Program-made: the position numbers and the translations under genes
From: Pelistega ratti
GTDB taxonomy: Bacteria; Pseudomonadota; Gammaproteobacteria; Burkholderiales; Burkholderiaceae_B
Length of the DNA stretch: 64,000 nt
Direction: 5' to 3'
NCBI RefSeq assembly: GCF_009833965.1
Contig: NZ_CP047165.1
Location: forward strand, 434,001 to 498,000
The notes under the pieces: model-generated
What the model saw: only the letters and a program-made list of their open reading frames with translations
Databases searched by the model: none
What the model was told of the DNA's origin: nothing
Shown: positions 47,915 to 57,104 of the stretch, piece by piece
How positions within the stretch are numbered: position 1 is the stretch's first letter
Layout of the letters: each line of letters starts with the position of its first letter

Positions 47915-50494
47915 ATGACCTCACTTCTTGAGATCAAAAAAAGCATTACACAGAAACGTGAACAGTTAAGAGAGCGGTATAAAAAGGGCAAGATAAATGC
48001 CAATACTTTTTTAAGTAGAAACACACGGATTATTGACCAATGCTTTAAAGAAGTGATTCAGCAATATCCCCTACCCGCAGGGACAGCACTCTGTGCTGTA
48101 GGGGGATATGGTCGCAAAGAACTTTATCCTTACTCTGATATTGATATCCTCTTATTAATTGCCAAAGAGCCCAATACGGCTGATCAAGAAAAACTTGCTC
48201 AACTTATTCAATCCTTTTGGGATTTGGGAATAGACATTGGTGCAAGTATTCGCACCATAGATGATTGCCTTCATGAAGCCAAAAAAGATATTACGGTAGA
48301 AACCAGTTTACTCGAATGCCGATATATCCTTGGAGAGCATAAAACATTTCTACAGCTTCAAAAGAAATTCAAAAAATTTCACCAACCTCGAGATTTCTTT
48401 TTAGGTAAACAATTAGAATTCAAACAGCGTTATGCTCGCTATAACAATACCCCCTACTCTTTAGAACCCAATGGAAAAGAGTCTCCGGGAGCTTTACGCG
48501 ATATCCACCTTTTACACTGGCTAGCCTTATCAAACAATATGAAAGGTGGTTGGAAAGCCTTAGTAGATGCACAGCTAATGACCGCTAAAGAAGCAGAAGT
48601 TATCACTAAAGCAGAAAATAACTTTAAGCGCTTTCGGATTGAATTACAGTTGATTCATCGTAAACGGGACGATCGTGTCCTTTTTCATGTACAACCTTTA
48701 CTTGCCGAAGTATATGGTCATAAAAGCATCGCAGGTAAACGTGCATCAGAAAGTTTTATGCAAAGCTATTATGGGGTTGCTCGATTAGTAAATCTTATTA
48801 CCCATTTTATGCTACAAAATTTTAAGGACTATCTTTTCCCAGGGCAAGATAAACGGATTATTATACTTGATGAGGACTTTCAGCGTATTGGGCATTTACT
48901 GGATATTCGTGAAGAAGATGCATTTATTAAAAAACCACACCTTTTGCTAAAAACCTTTTTAGTTTTACAACACTATCCAGAGCTAGAGGATTTAAGTGTT
49001 AAAACACAACGTCTCATCTGGGAACACCGAAAATTAGTTGATACGCAATTTAGAGAAGACCCTCAAAATCAAGAAACTTTCTTAGCTATTTTGCAACAAC
49101 CTACAGGTATTGTACAGAATTTACGACTACTATCTAAACTGAAAATTCTGCCTCGTTATATCCCTAGTTGGCAAAAAATTGTAGGACAAATGCAACATGA
49201 TCTCTTTCATGTTTATACGGTTGATCAGCATATTTTGCAAGTTATTCGTCATCTTTATCGTTTCACTATGCCAGAATATGCACAAGAAAATCCATTGGCA
49301 TCTCGTTTGATGGCTGAATTTGACCGATATTGGATTTTATATATTGCAGCACTTTTTCATGATATTGCTAAAGGTCGAGGTGGTGATCACTCTATTTTAG
49401 GGGCAATTGATATTAAAGCCTTTGCACAACAACACCGTTTATTAGCGGAAGATATAGAACTCTTAGAATTCTTGGTAGCTAACCATTTATTAATGTCCAC
49501 TGTGGCACAAAAGAAAGATATTTCAGATCCAGCGGTTATTAATGATTTTAGTAAAGCGGTAAAAACTAGACGACACCTAGATGCTTTATATCTTTTAACC
49601 GTTGCTGATATTCGTGGCACAAGCCCTAAAGTATGGAATAACTGGAAAGATCAGCTTTTACAAAACCTCTACCAAAGTACCGTACAATTATTTGAAGGCG
49701 ATACCTTTGATCGTCAAACTATTTTATCGCAACGTAAAACCGAAGCCAAACATCTTATTCAAGCTGTCGGATTAACCGATAAACAACGTGATGATTTTTG
49801 GCATCAAATGGATATTGCCTATTTTCTACGTCATGAAGCAGAGGATATCGCTTGGCATACTCAAGTATTATTTCCCTATGTTGGCACACGTCAAACCATT
49901 GTTCGTGCACGTTATGCTGCCAAAAGTGATCATATCCAAATTGTTGTTTTTACGCCTGATCAACCACATCTTTTTGAAAAAATCCTGGCATATTTTTATC
50001 AGCATCATCTTAATATTCTTGATGCCCGTATTCATACCAGCATAGATGGTTATGCTTTAGATAGTTTTTCTATCTCATTTAATGAGGGAGAAAACCCAAA
50101 TCATTTAATTCATACCATTGAAAAGACACTTGTAAAAGCAATACAGCAAGAAAACCTAAAACCACCCAAATCATTTACAACAAAGGTTGGTGCAGAGGCA
50201 CGACAATCCCGTATTTTTCCTATTGTTCCTAGTATTACCTTACGTAAAGACGAATATGGTTCAACATGGTTATTATCTATCACAACAACGGACTGTCCCG
50301 GAATCCTCTATCACTTAGCCCATTTATTGAGTAAACATCATATTAATTTACACATGGCTAAAATTATGACATTAGGTGAGCGAGCAGAAGATATTTTTAT
50401 TATTGAGAGTCCCTATTTAGATAATGAAAAAAATCAGTTATCATTTGAACGGGATATTTTAGATACCTTAAATCATTTAATTGAGTTGAAGTAA
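47915..50494 (+). CDS. glnD: bifunctional [protein-PII] uridylyltransferase/uridylyl-removing enzyme
   Basis: GlnD senses glutamine and adds or removes UMP on PII proteins, controlling nitrogen metabolism. The 859-residue protein has a nucleotidyltransferase domain with GGYGRKELYPYSDIDILLL (about 63-81), an HD domain with LFHDIAKGRGGDHS, and two C-terminal ACT domains (from about residue 690) for glutamine sensing. It is in one transcription unit with map, marC and dsbB, separated by only 1-3 bp. Confidence 0.97.
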   Translation: MTSLLEIKKSITQKREQLRERYKKGKINANTFLSRNTRIIDQCFKEVIQQYPLPAGTALCAVGGYGRKELYPYSDIDILLLIAKEPNTADQEKLAQLIQSFWDLGIDIGASIRTIDDCLHEAKKDITVETSLLECRYILGEHKTFLQLQKKFKKFHQPRDFFLGKQLEFKQRYARYNNTPYSLEPNGKESPGALRDIHLLHWLALSNNMKGGWKALVDAQLMTAKEAEVITKAENNFKRFRIELQLIHRKRDDRVLFHVQPLLAEVYGHKSIAGKRASESFMQSYYGVARLVNLITHFMLQNFKDYLFPGQDKRIIILDEDFQRIGHLLDIREEDAFIKKPHLLLKTFLVLQHYPELEDLSVKTQRLIWEHRKLVDTQFREDPQNQETFLAILQQPTGIVQNLRLLSKLKILPRYIPSWQKIVGQMQHDLFHVYTVDQHILQVIRHLYRFTMPEYAQENPLASRLMAEFDRYWILYIAALFHDIAKGRGGDHSILGAIDIKAFAQQHRLLAEDIELLEFLVANHLLMSTVAQKKDISDPAVINDFSKAVKTRRHLDALYLLTVADIRGTSPKVWNNWKDQLLQNLYQSTVQLFEGDTFDRQTILSQRKTEAKHLIQAVGLTDKQRDDFWHQMDIAYFLRHEAEDIAWHTQVLFPYVGTRQTIVRARYAAKSDHIQIVVFTPDQPHLFEKILAYFYQHHLNILDARIHTSIDGYALDSFSISFNEGENPNHLIHTIEKTLVKAIQQENLKPPKSFTTKVGAEARQSRIFPIVPSITLRKDEYGSTWLLSITTTDCPGILYHLAHLLSKHHINLHMAKIMTLGERAEDIFIIESPYLDNEKNQLSFERDILDTLNHLIELK

Positions 50495-50496
50495 TT

Positions 50497-51183
50497 ATGT
50501 TTTCCACCTTTTTCACCAATTTTCTTTTTGTATTGGCTACTATTCTTCCGATTTTAAATCCTCCCTCTGTTATTCCTATCTTTTGGACAATGACAAGTGG
50601 CGCTAGCAATCAAACTCGGAAAATGCTATCTCAACGTATTGCGATCAACATCTTTATTATGATTGTGGCGGCTATTTTCCTTGGTAATCTCGTGCTAAGT
50701 ATGTTGGGTATCTCTTTAGCCGTTGTACGTGTCGGTGGGGGTATCTTGGTTATTGCTGCGGCATGGAAATTACTCAATGCAGAAGACCCTGATACTGGTA
50801 TGCATCCGATTAGTAATGAAGAATATACGCTAGATAAAGCAAAAAATAATGCTTTTTATCCACTTACCTTCCCTATTGCTTGTGGTCCGGGTACGATTGC
50901 TGCCGCTATTACCGTAGGGGCAAGTTTACAACACAATCAGTTAAACTTAGCTACTTTCTTTACATTAAGTGGTACTATTGTAGGTGTAATAGTCATTGCG
51001 GTTATTGTTTATTTCTGTTTACGCTTTGCCGCTCAATTCTTGCATCGTTTAGGCAACAATGGGTCGATTATCTTTATGCGACTTTCTGCCTTTATTTTGC
51101 TATGTGTAGGGGTTCAAATTTGCTGGGCAGGCATACATGATTTAGCAATGAGTTTAGCGAGTGATATTAACCAGTTAACATGA
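50497..51183 (+). CDS. MarC-family integral membrane protein
   Basis: The 228-residue protein has six predicted membrane helices and the family features LPILNPPSVIPIFWTMTSG and PLTFPIACGPGTIAA. MarC proteins were once tied to multiple antibiotic resistance, but that role was withdrawn and the function is unknown. It sits 2 bp after glnD. Confidence 0.92.
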   Translation: MFSTFFTNFLFVLATILPILNPPSVIPIFWTMTSGASNQTRKMLSQRIAINIFIMIVAAIFLGNLVLSMLGISLAVVRVGGGILVIAAAWKLLNAEDPDTGMHPISNEEYTLDKAKNNAFYPLTFPIACGPGTIAAAITVGASLQHNQLNLATFFTLSGTIVGVIVIAVIVYFCLRFAAQFLHRLGNNGSIIFMRLSAFILLCVGVQICWAGIHDLAMSLASDINQLT

Positions 51184-51184
51184 T

Positions 51185-51679
51185 ATGAATACCACACAAA
51201 AAATACTGAATACCATTGCATTAATCTGTTTACTTGCCCTTGGATTTGCTTTATTTTCCCAACACTATTTGGGAATGTACCCTTGTGCTTGGTGTGTATT
51301 GCAACGTTTTATTCTCCTCGTTATAGCGGTGGTTTGCTTACTTTCTAACCTCTTTCGTTCTACTTATTTTATCCGTTTTTTCGCCTTTTTAAGTGCAGGA
51401 TTATCCTTATCTGGCGTATTAAGTGCATGGTATCAATACAATGTTGCGGCTAAAATGCTTTCTTGTGATATGACATTCGCCGATGTCTTTATGTCCCGTT
51501 GGACACATTTAGATGCCGCAGTACCGTGGTTATTTGGTATTTTCGCCACTTGTATGGATGCACAAGTTAGCTTATTGGGTATTGAATATTCGTTATGGTC
51601 ATTAGGTCTCTTTGTGTTGATGGCTATCGCTTCTCTTATTGCTCTATTTAAGAAAAACACTCGACATCTTTTTCATTAA
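51185..51679 (+). CDS. dsbB: disulfide bond formation protein DsbB
   Basis: DsbB reoxidises periplasmic DsbA and passes electrons to quinone. The 164-residue four-helix membrane protein keeps both cysteine pairs: C34/C37 (YPCAWCVLQRF) and C94/C123 (LSCDM, ATCMDA). Last gene of the map operon; no clear terminator separates it from convergent pabA. Confidence 0.95.
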   Translation: MNTTQKILNTIALICLLALGFALFSQHYLGMYPCAWCVLQRFILLVIAVVCLLSNLFRSTYFIRFFAFLSAGLSLSGVLSAWYQYNVAAKMLSCDMTFADVFMSRWTHLDAAVPWLFGIFATCMDAQVSLLGIEYSLWSLGLFVLMAIASLIALFKKNTRHLFH

Positions 51680-51711
51680 GTCTCAATAAACACTAGAAAA
51701 GATACTGTCAA

Positions 51712-52281
51712 TTACATCTCTCCTTTTAGCCAATTGGATAAAAGCGCTAAACCATTTTCAGAGATAAAAGACTCTGGGTGAAACTGCACCCCAAAAAGTG
51801 GTAATGTCTTATGCTGAACCGCCATAATCAGTTTATCCTCACATACAGCAGTTATATCCAATACATCAGGAAAGTTGTCTATTGATACGACCCATGAATG
51901 GTATAAACCAATCTGAAATGATAGTGGTAAATGATGGAATAATAAAGAGGCTTTTATCACATTTAACTGTTTTGATTGTCCATGTCGTACTTTATCAAGA
52001 TTATAGAGTGTTGCACCAAAAAACTGGCATAGGGTTTGATGTCCCAGACAAACACCCAAAATAGATTTATGCTGATAGTATCGCTCTAATAAAGCAAAAA
52101 GCTGAGGATAAGCATCAGGGATATCTGGCCCCGGTGAAATTAAGATATGACTATATTGCTCAACTTGATCTATCTCTAATTGCTCAACAGTAACAACATC
52201 AAAAGTAATATTTAACCGCCGTATATAATCCACTAGATTATAAGTAAAAGAATCATGATTATTAATAATCAATAAACGCAT
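51712..52281 (-). CDS. pabA: aminodeoxychorismate synthase glutamine amidotransferase subunit
   Basis: This class I glutaminase feeds ammonia to PabB. From ATG 52281 it has 189 residues with NHDSFTYNLVDY, nucleophile C78 in GVCLGHQ and H168/E170 in FHPES. In many bacteria the same subunit also serves anthranilate synthase (trpG). Here the adjacent divergent pabB and pabC-like genes favour folate synthesis. An ATG three codons upstream is possible but has a poorer ribosome site. Confidence 0.9.
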   Translation of the reverse strand: MRLLIINNHDSFTYNLVDYIRRLNITFDVVTVEQLEIDQVEQYSHILISPGPDIPDAYPQLFALLERYYQHKSILGVCLGHQTLCQFFGATLYNLDKVRHGQSKQLNVIKASLLFHHLPLSFQIGLYHSWVVSIDNFPDVLDITAVCEDKLIMAVQHKTLPLFGVQFHPESFISENGLALLSNWLKGEM

Positions 52282-52434
52282 AACTACCATCTATCATTTA
52301 TTTGTATCTATCTTCTCGCTATCACTTCTTATATAGATAAGGTAAAATGCCATTACAAACAAACTATTTATTTTAAATAGTCATCTCTACTCGCATCAGT
52401 ATAGTATTTAGCGAAAGCATTATTTTATATCATT

Positions 52435-53448
52435 ATGTCGTTCTCTGCTTTTATTCAACAAGCGAATACGCTTGGAAGTCAGCGTATCCCCTTTTTCTTT
52501 CTTATTGATTTTGAAAAAGAAAAACCCATTATTGTTCCATTAGAAAAAGCGATACAACAAGGTATTTATTATATGATTTCTGGTAAAAGCAATTTTACCT
52601 TTCCGACATTAACTGATAGCCCAACCACTCAAGCAAAAGAGAAGTTTCCTATTACATTTACCCCCTTTCCTATATCATTTGCTGAATATCAGAAAGGATT
52701 TGATATTGTTCAGCAGGAATTACACAAAGGAAATACCTATTTATTAAACCTTAGCTATCCAACACCGCTTTGTACATCAGCAACGTTAGCGGATATTTTT
52801 ATACAAAGTCAAGCCAAATATAAACTCTGGCTTGATCAGCAATTTGTCTGCTTTTCACCTGAACCTTTTATCCGTACACAGCATAATACTATTTATACTT
52901 ATCCGATGAAAGGTACAATTGATGCAACTTTGGATAATGCAGAACAATTACTACTCAACAATGAAAAAGAAAAACGAGAACATTATACGGTGGTTGATTT
53001 ATTACGAAATGACTTAGCAACAGTAGCCCATTCTATTGAAGTCACTCGTTTTCGGTATATTGAGCGTATTTCTACGGCTAGAGGGGATATTCTCCAAACA
53101 AGTTCAGAAATTCAAGGTCAATTAGATCCGCACTGGCAAGCACATATTGGGACACTATTAGATAAACTCTTACCTGCTGGCTCTATTAGCGGTGCACCCA
53201 AAGAAAAAACAGTACAGATTATTCAACAAGCAGAAGGGAGTTCTCGTGGGTATTACACGGGTGTTTTTGGTCTATTTGATGGCAAAAATATTGATAGTGC
53301 CGTTGCTATTCGCTTTATTGAACAACGAGACCATCAGTTTTATTTCCGAAGCGGTGGTGGTATTACCGCTCAAAGTGATGTTGAAGAAGAATATAAAGAG
53401 TTAATTCAAAAAGTCTATATTCCTTTTCAACCCTCTACCTCTAAATAA
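52435..53448 (+). CDS. pabB: aminodeoxychorismate synthase component I
   Basis: The enzyme converts chorismate and ammonia to 4-amino-4-deoxychorismate. The 337-residue chorismate-binding domain has GSISGAPKEKT, GYYTGVFGLFD and FRSGGGITAQSD, characteristic of PabB rather than TrpE. It lacks the long N-terminal domain of E. coli PabB (453), as in other short PabB proteins. It diverges from pabA by 153 bp and precedes the pabC-like gene. Confidence 0.93.
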   Translation: MSFSAFIQQANTLGSQRIPFFFLIDFEKEKPIIVPLEKAIQQGIYYMISGKSNFTFPTLTDSPTTQAKEKFPITFTPFPISFAEYQKGFDIVQQELHKGNTYLLNLSYPTPLCTSATLADIFIQSQAKYKLWLDQQFVCFSPEPFIRTQHNTIYTYPMKGTIDATLDNAEQLLLNNEKEKREHYTVVDLLRNDLATVAHSIEVTRFRYIERISTARGDILQTSSEIQGQLDPHWQAHIGTLLDKLLPAGSISGAPKEKTVQIIQQAEGSSRGYYTGVFGLFDGKNIDSAVAIRFIEQRDHQFYFRSGGGITAQSDVEEEYKELIQKVYIPFQPSTSK

Positions 53449-53489
53449 GTGATAATTTTTACAGTAAATATTTTAAGATTAAAATAGAT

Positions 53490-54083
53490 ATGATGAATAC
53501 GATATTTCCTTTATTTGAAACCATTGCAATTGAGAAAGGACAAGTCTGTAATATCGAAGCTCACCAATATCGTTATGAACAAAGTGTGCGAGAGTATTAT
53601 TCAAGTAGTTATTCATCTATAAACTATTTAAATTTAAGACAAATTATTGATGCTTCACTCCCCTCTTCATTACATACTGAAGCATTATTACGCTGTCGGT
53701 TAGATTATAATCACCAATCTTATCAAATACAGTTTTTCCCCTATCAACGCAAGGTTTATCACCACTTTCTTCCTATTATTTGTGATGATATTGACTATCA
53801 CCTCAAATTAACTGATCGTGCATTATTGAGTACACTTTTAACACAAAAAGGGGCAGCCGATGAAATTATAATTATCAAACAAGGCTATGTAACAGATTGC
53901 TCTATTGGTAATCTTATTTTTAGGAAAGGCTCTCAGTGGTTCACACCTAATACTCCCTTACTAAAAGGGACAATGCGTCAGACTTTACTCAATACGAATA
54001 AACTTATTGAAATTCCTATTCGTTTAGAAGATCTGACTGAATATGAAGAAATTCGCTTAATTAATGCACTTAATCCCCTTTAA
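53490..54083 (+). CDS. pabC: aminotransferase class IV protein, likely aminodeoxychorismate lyase
   Basis: This short 197-residue PLP fold-type-IV protein would release pyruvate from aminodeoxychorismate to give p-aminobenzoate. The probable Schiff-base lysine is in YHLKLTDRALLS, and GYVTDCSIGNLIF is the substrate-side signature. E. coli PabC has 269 residues, so this is the compact variant often found just after a short pabB. The first two codons are both ATG. Immediately after its stop, another frame remains open (54074-54310), leaving some doubt about the true C-terminus. Confidence 0.82.
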   Translation: MMNTIFPLFETIAIEKGQVCNIEAHQYRYEQSVREYYSSSYSSINYLNLRQIIDASLPSSLHTEALLRCRLDYNHQSYQIQFFPYQRKVYHHFLPIICDDIDYHLKLTDRALLSTLLTQKGAADEIIIIKQGYVTDCSIGNLIFRKGSQWFTPNTPLLKGTMRQTLLNTNKLIEIPIRLEDLTEYEEIRLINALNPL

Positions 54084-54310
54084 CCAATAGAATGGTTAAA
54101 TTTAACGACAGGTTACTTTATGGCGATGATAAATCTACACAGCAAGCAGATATAGAGAAAGCAATCTGGCACTTATATTAAAGCCAACTCTTAAATAATT
54201 TAAAGAAAATCATGGAAGCAATCATGGTAAATGATATTAAATTAGATAAAGATGATTTACAAATTAGTCAATTTTATATAACTGACTATTTAAGCAAAGA
54301 TAAAAATTAA
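54074..54310 (+). pseudogene. decayed reading frame of unknown origin
   Basis: One frame is open from 54074 to 54310 except for a single TAA at 54179-54181. Its pieces read about 29 residues from ATG 54092 and 32 residues from ATG 54212, both in the same phase. I recognise no family. It overlaps the last codons of the pabC-like gene in another frame, so it might be a shifted extension of that gene or a separate dead gene. Confidence 0.3.
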
Positions 54311-54317
54311 CCAAACT

Positions 54318-54503
54318 TTACCTAAAGAACGCTTTAAAACTTGCCTCTCCCATAATGGCAAAATTGTACAATACAGCATCTTTAACCAATTGATTAGATA
54401 AAAACTCCTCTTCACTTATTTCTTTTGCATAATTCTCTATATTCAAAATATATTCGGTGATATAAGAAAGATAATCAACTATACGATAATCTTTTCTATT
54501 CAT
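54318..54503 (-). pseudogene. truncated HepT-like toxin (DUF86)
   Basis: The 61-residue product begins like HepT (YRIVDYLSYITEYILNIENY, then KDAVLYNFAIMGEASFKAF). It stops before the catalytic RX4HXY motif, which lies in the missing C-terminal half of the roughly 110-140-residue family. No other frame downstream restores it. It overlaps the MntA-like gene by ATGA. The toxin is therefore probably inactive. Confidence 0.72.
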
Positions 54504-54793
54504 AATAACACCGCATGATGGATTATTTTATCTCGCCATTGATTGGGTAATCCCCTAGGTGTAGTAATATCAACCCGACACTGTAAAAGGTTTTCTAAAT
54601 CAGATTGTAACTCAGCAATATCAAAATAGGTTACACCACGATCAGGATAGACCAAGAAGTCAATATCACTACCCTCTTCATCAGAACCATCACAAACCGA
54701 ACCAAAAATATGAGGAGATTTAATATGAGGATATTTAACAAAAATCACTTTAATATCTTCTTTATACTGTAAAAGTAATTCCGATGGTCGCAT
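54500..54793 (-). CDS. MntA-like minimal nucleotidyltransferase antitoxin
   Basis: From ATG 54793 the 97-residue protein has the nucleotidyltransferase core FGSVCDGSDEEGSDIDFLVYP and the usual ending TPRGLPNQWRDKIIHHAVLL. MntA antitoxins neutralise HepT by adding AMP to its tyrosine. The canonical G-S-x-A-R-G here reads GSVCDG, so a usual basic residue is replaced. The frame is open to 54862 only with a GTG start. Its HepT partner is truncated. Confidence 0.82.
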   Translation of the reverse strand: MRPSELLLQYKEDIKVIFVKYPHIKSPHIFGSVCDGSDEEGSDIDFLVYPDRGVTYFDIAELQSDLENLLQCRVDITTPRGLPNQWRDKIIHHAVLL

Positions 54794-54862
54794 ACACTCA
54801 CATCCAAACTGAATATAAACACTATTATCTAATTTATCTAATGGTAAGTAATACTTGAACAC

Positions 54863-55161
54863 CTATACATTTCCATATACACACTTTCAAAACGTGTACC
54901 CTAAACCTCTTGACTACCAGTCCTAAATATCACTTACGATAGGTCTATTCCTAGATATTATATGCTCTCTATTCTACCTAATTTATCCTAATCATAACAA
55001 TATTTAAAGGTGAATTCAAAATTAAAGTACAACACTGCAATCTTAGCTTATCAACTCAGTTTTTAAAACATTACACTTCTATTTTAAATTTAAGAGCAGT
55101 AAAAAATAAATATAATTTAAAAATTTATTTTCAAATTAAAAATAAAGTAATTTAGCACTCC
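54863..55161. other. 299-bp AT-rich gap without a gene
   Basis: I see no frame, hairpin or tRNA of note. It lies between the MntA-like start and the Lrp-family stop, and probably belongs to the same disturbed region as the truncated HepT. Confidence 0.5.
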
Positions 55162-55590
55162 TCACATATAATTTTTAAGATGAATACTCGTTTCAGATTT
55201 ACTAATATTCTTAATCAAACGAATACGCTCAAGGGCCTTCCCTAGCTCTTCTAAAGAATTTGCCCTTAATTCAACTAAAATATCCCAGCGCCCATTGGTA
55301 TCGTAAATTGCACTTACACAAGGATCGCCTCGCAGTGCTTTTACCACCGATAATGTCATATTCCCCTCTATCACAATACTTGTCCATGCATGAACACGAT
55401 TAAGCTCATTTTCAGGACGTAACTCAACTGTATATCCTCTAATCACTCCTTCATCTTCTAGCTTTGCAAGGCGATTACTTACTGTTCCACGAGAGACCTG
55501 TAATTTCTTTGCCAAATAGGCAATAGAATAACGGGCGTTTTCTCTTAATAAACTTAGTAATTTATGATCTGTTTCATCTAAATTTTGCAT
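55162..55590 (-). CDS. Lrp/AsnC-family transcriptional regulator
   Basis: From ATG 55590 (MQNLDETDHKLLSLL) after GGTAGGTTTT the protein has 142 residues. The N-terminal helix-turn-helix is at about residues 20-42 (AYLAKKLQVSRGTVSNRL) and a C-terminal RAM ligand-binding domain follows. It diverges from ornithine cyclodeaminase, so an amino acid such as ornithine is the likely effector; this is inference. The 187-bp spacer carries repeated TAGC elements. Confidence 0.92.
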   Translation of the reverse strand: MQNLDETDHKLLSLLRENARYSIAYLAKKLQVSRGTVSNRLAKLEDEGVIRGYTVELRPENELNRVHAWTSIVIEGNMTLSVVKALRGDPCVSAIYDTNGRWDILVELRANSLEELGKALERIRLIKNISKSETSIHLKNYM

Positions 55591-55621
55591 AAAACCTACC
55601 AAAATGATAATTTAATCTATC

Positions 55622-55666
55622 AAAATGCTATATATCATAGCAAATATTAGCATAATTTAGCATTTT
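55622..55666. promoter_or_regulatory. candidate Lrp-family operator with helically phased repeats
   Basis: AAAATGCTA (55622-55630) is inverted as TAGCATTTT (55658-55666). TAGC also occurs at 55638, 55648 and 55658, exactly 10 bases apart, so all face the same side of the helix. This suits an octameric Lrp-type protein that wraps DNA between the divergent genes. Confidence 0.6.
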
Positions 55667-55776
55667 AATTAACTTAAAAATAAGAGAAACTATAGGTATA
55701 GATAAATTTTTGTTTTATAGCTTTCTTTTCATTAAGAAAAATAAATATCAATTTACCCATTAAATAGGAGTACAAC

Positions 55777-56853
55777 ATGTCACAACAAGCCATTAAAGGT
55801 AGCCTACCTACCCTATTAATTAGCCCTCAAGATATTGCCAAAATTATTCAAAAGCAAGGGATTAAATCTACTTTTGAAGGTATGATGGAATACCTTCATC
55901 AAGATTATTTACGCTGGGACGAATTTGATAAAACCGCACGTGTTGCAAATTATTTAAATAATGGTGTTCTTGAGCTTATGCCAATTGCAAGTAAAGAACA
56001 ATATAGTTTTAAATATGTCAATTGCCACCCTGATAATCCTAACCACGGCTTATCTACTGTGCTTGCTTTTGGTGCATTAATCAGTAACGATACGGGCAAA
56101 CCTGATGTTATCAGTGAATTTACACTAACAACAGCGATTCGTACCGCAGCAATGTCAGTGCTTGCCGCTAAATATCTTGCTCGCCCTAATAGTAAACGCA
56201 TGGCAATAATTGGTAATGGCTGTCAAAGTGAATTCCAAGCCTTAGCGTTCTACCATCTTTTAGGTATCCAAGAATTAGCTATTTTTGATATTGATCCTAA
56301 AGCCAGTCAAAAATTAGTTCACAATCTACGCAATACAGATTTAAAAATAGAAATTTTTGATAATGTCGCAGATGCAGTAAAAGGTGCTGATATTATTACC
56401 ACAGTAACCGCTGAATATTCAAAAGCGCATATTATCACTGAAGCAATGGTAGAGGCTGGTGTACATATTAATGCTGTCGGTGGTGATAGCCCCGGTAAAA
56501 CAGAATTAGACCCTCGTATTCTGACAAAAGGTACAGTATATGTTGAATTTGAACCCCAAACGCGTGTAGAGGGTGAACTTCAAAATATGCCAGAAGATTT
56601 TAAAGTCAAATTATTAGCAGATATATTTAAATCTAAACAATCTGCCCGTACGTCTAATGAAGAAATTACGATTTTTGACTCTGTTGGTTTCGCTATTGAA
56701 GACTTCTCTGCCGTACGCTATATTACAGATGCTGCGGTTAAACTTGGTTTAGCACAACCACTAGCACTTGTCCCTGATTTAGCTGATCCTAAAGATTTAT
56801 TCGGCTATTTAGAAAGTAGTATAGAAGAAACTACTTTACGTCAGGCTGTCTAG
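55777..56853 (+). CDS. ocd: ornithine cyclodeaminase
   Basis: The 358-residue protein belongs to the OCD/mu-crystallin family, which converts ornithine to proline plus ammonia with bound NAD. It has the Rossmann segment MAIIGNGCQSEFQALAF, the substrate region FKYVNCHPDNPNHG and the catalytic Asp region AVGGDSPGKTELDPRIL. Its sequence agrees with the longer Ocd branch. Related family members use other amino acids, so the substrate is likely but not proven. The divergent Lrp-type gene is the probable regulator. Confidence 0.9.
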   Translation: MSQQAIKGSLPTLLISPQDIAKIIQKQGIKSTFEGMMEYLHQDYLRWDEFDKTARVANYLNNGVLELMPIASKEQYSFKYVNCHPDNPNHGLSTVLAFGALISNDTGKPDVISEFTLTTAIRTAAMSVLAAKYLARPNSKRMAIIGNGCQSEFQALAFYHLLGIQELAIFDIDPKASQKLVHNLRNTDLKIEIFDNVADAVKGADIITTVTAEYSKAHIITEAMVEAGVHINAVGGDSPGKTELDPRILTKGTVYVEFEPQTRVEGELQNMPEDFKVKLLADIFKSKQSARTSNEEITIFDSVGFAIEDFSAVRYITDAAVKLGLAQPLALVPDLADPKDLFGYLESSIEETTLRQAV

Positions 56854-56877
56854 TAACGTTATCGCCACAATATACTT

Positions 56878-56907
56878 ATCCTCTATAGATACTACTCTAT
56901 AGAGGAT
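56878..56907. terminator. 12-bp hairpin downstream of ocd
   Basis: ATCCTCTATAGA (56878-56889) pairs perfectly with TCTATAGAGGAT (56896-56907) around a 6-base loop. No T run follows, so it may pause or protect rather than terminate. Confidence 0.45.
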
Positions 56908-57015
56908 ATCATCAAGTAAAAGTTATATACTCTGCTACTCCTTTTTAAACTTTATTTATAGAGTAGTTGATAGTACCTTTCTTTCACATTATTTCTTACT
57001 TACTACGCTTATAAT

Positions 57016-57041
57016 AAAAAAGCGATACAATGCGTATCGCT
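57016..57041 (-). terminator. terminator of the YgiW-like gene
   Basis: AGCGATAC (57021-57028) pairs with GTATCGCT (57034-57041), followed on the minus strand by a run of T. It lies about 65 bp past the stop. Confidence 0.8.
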
Positions 57042-57052
57042 ATATTGATGAG

Positions 57053-57083
57053 AAACCCCTTGTTTTAAGCAAAGGGTTTTATT
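57053..57083 (+). terminator. terminator-like hairpin for ocd
   Basis: AAACCC (57053-57058) pairs with GGGTTT (57074-57079), with an inner TTG/CAA pair, then TTTTATT on the plus strand. Confidence 0.6.
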
Positions 57084-57104
57084 AATACAGTAAAAATAAA
57101 TAAA

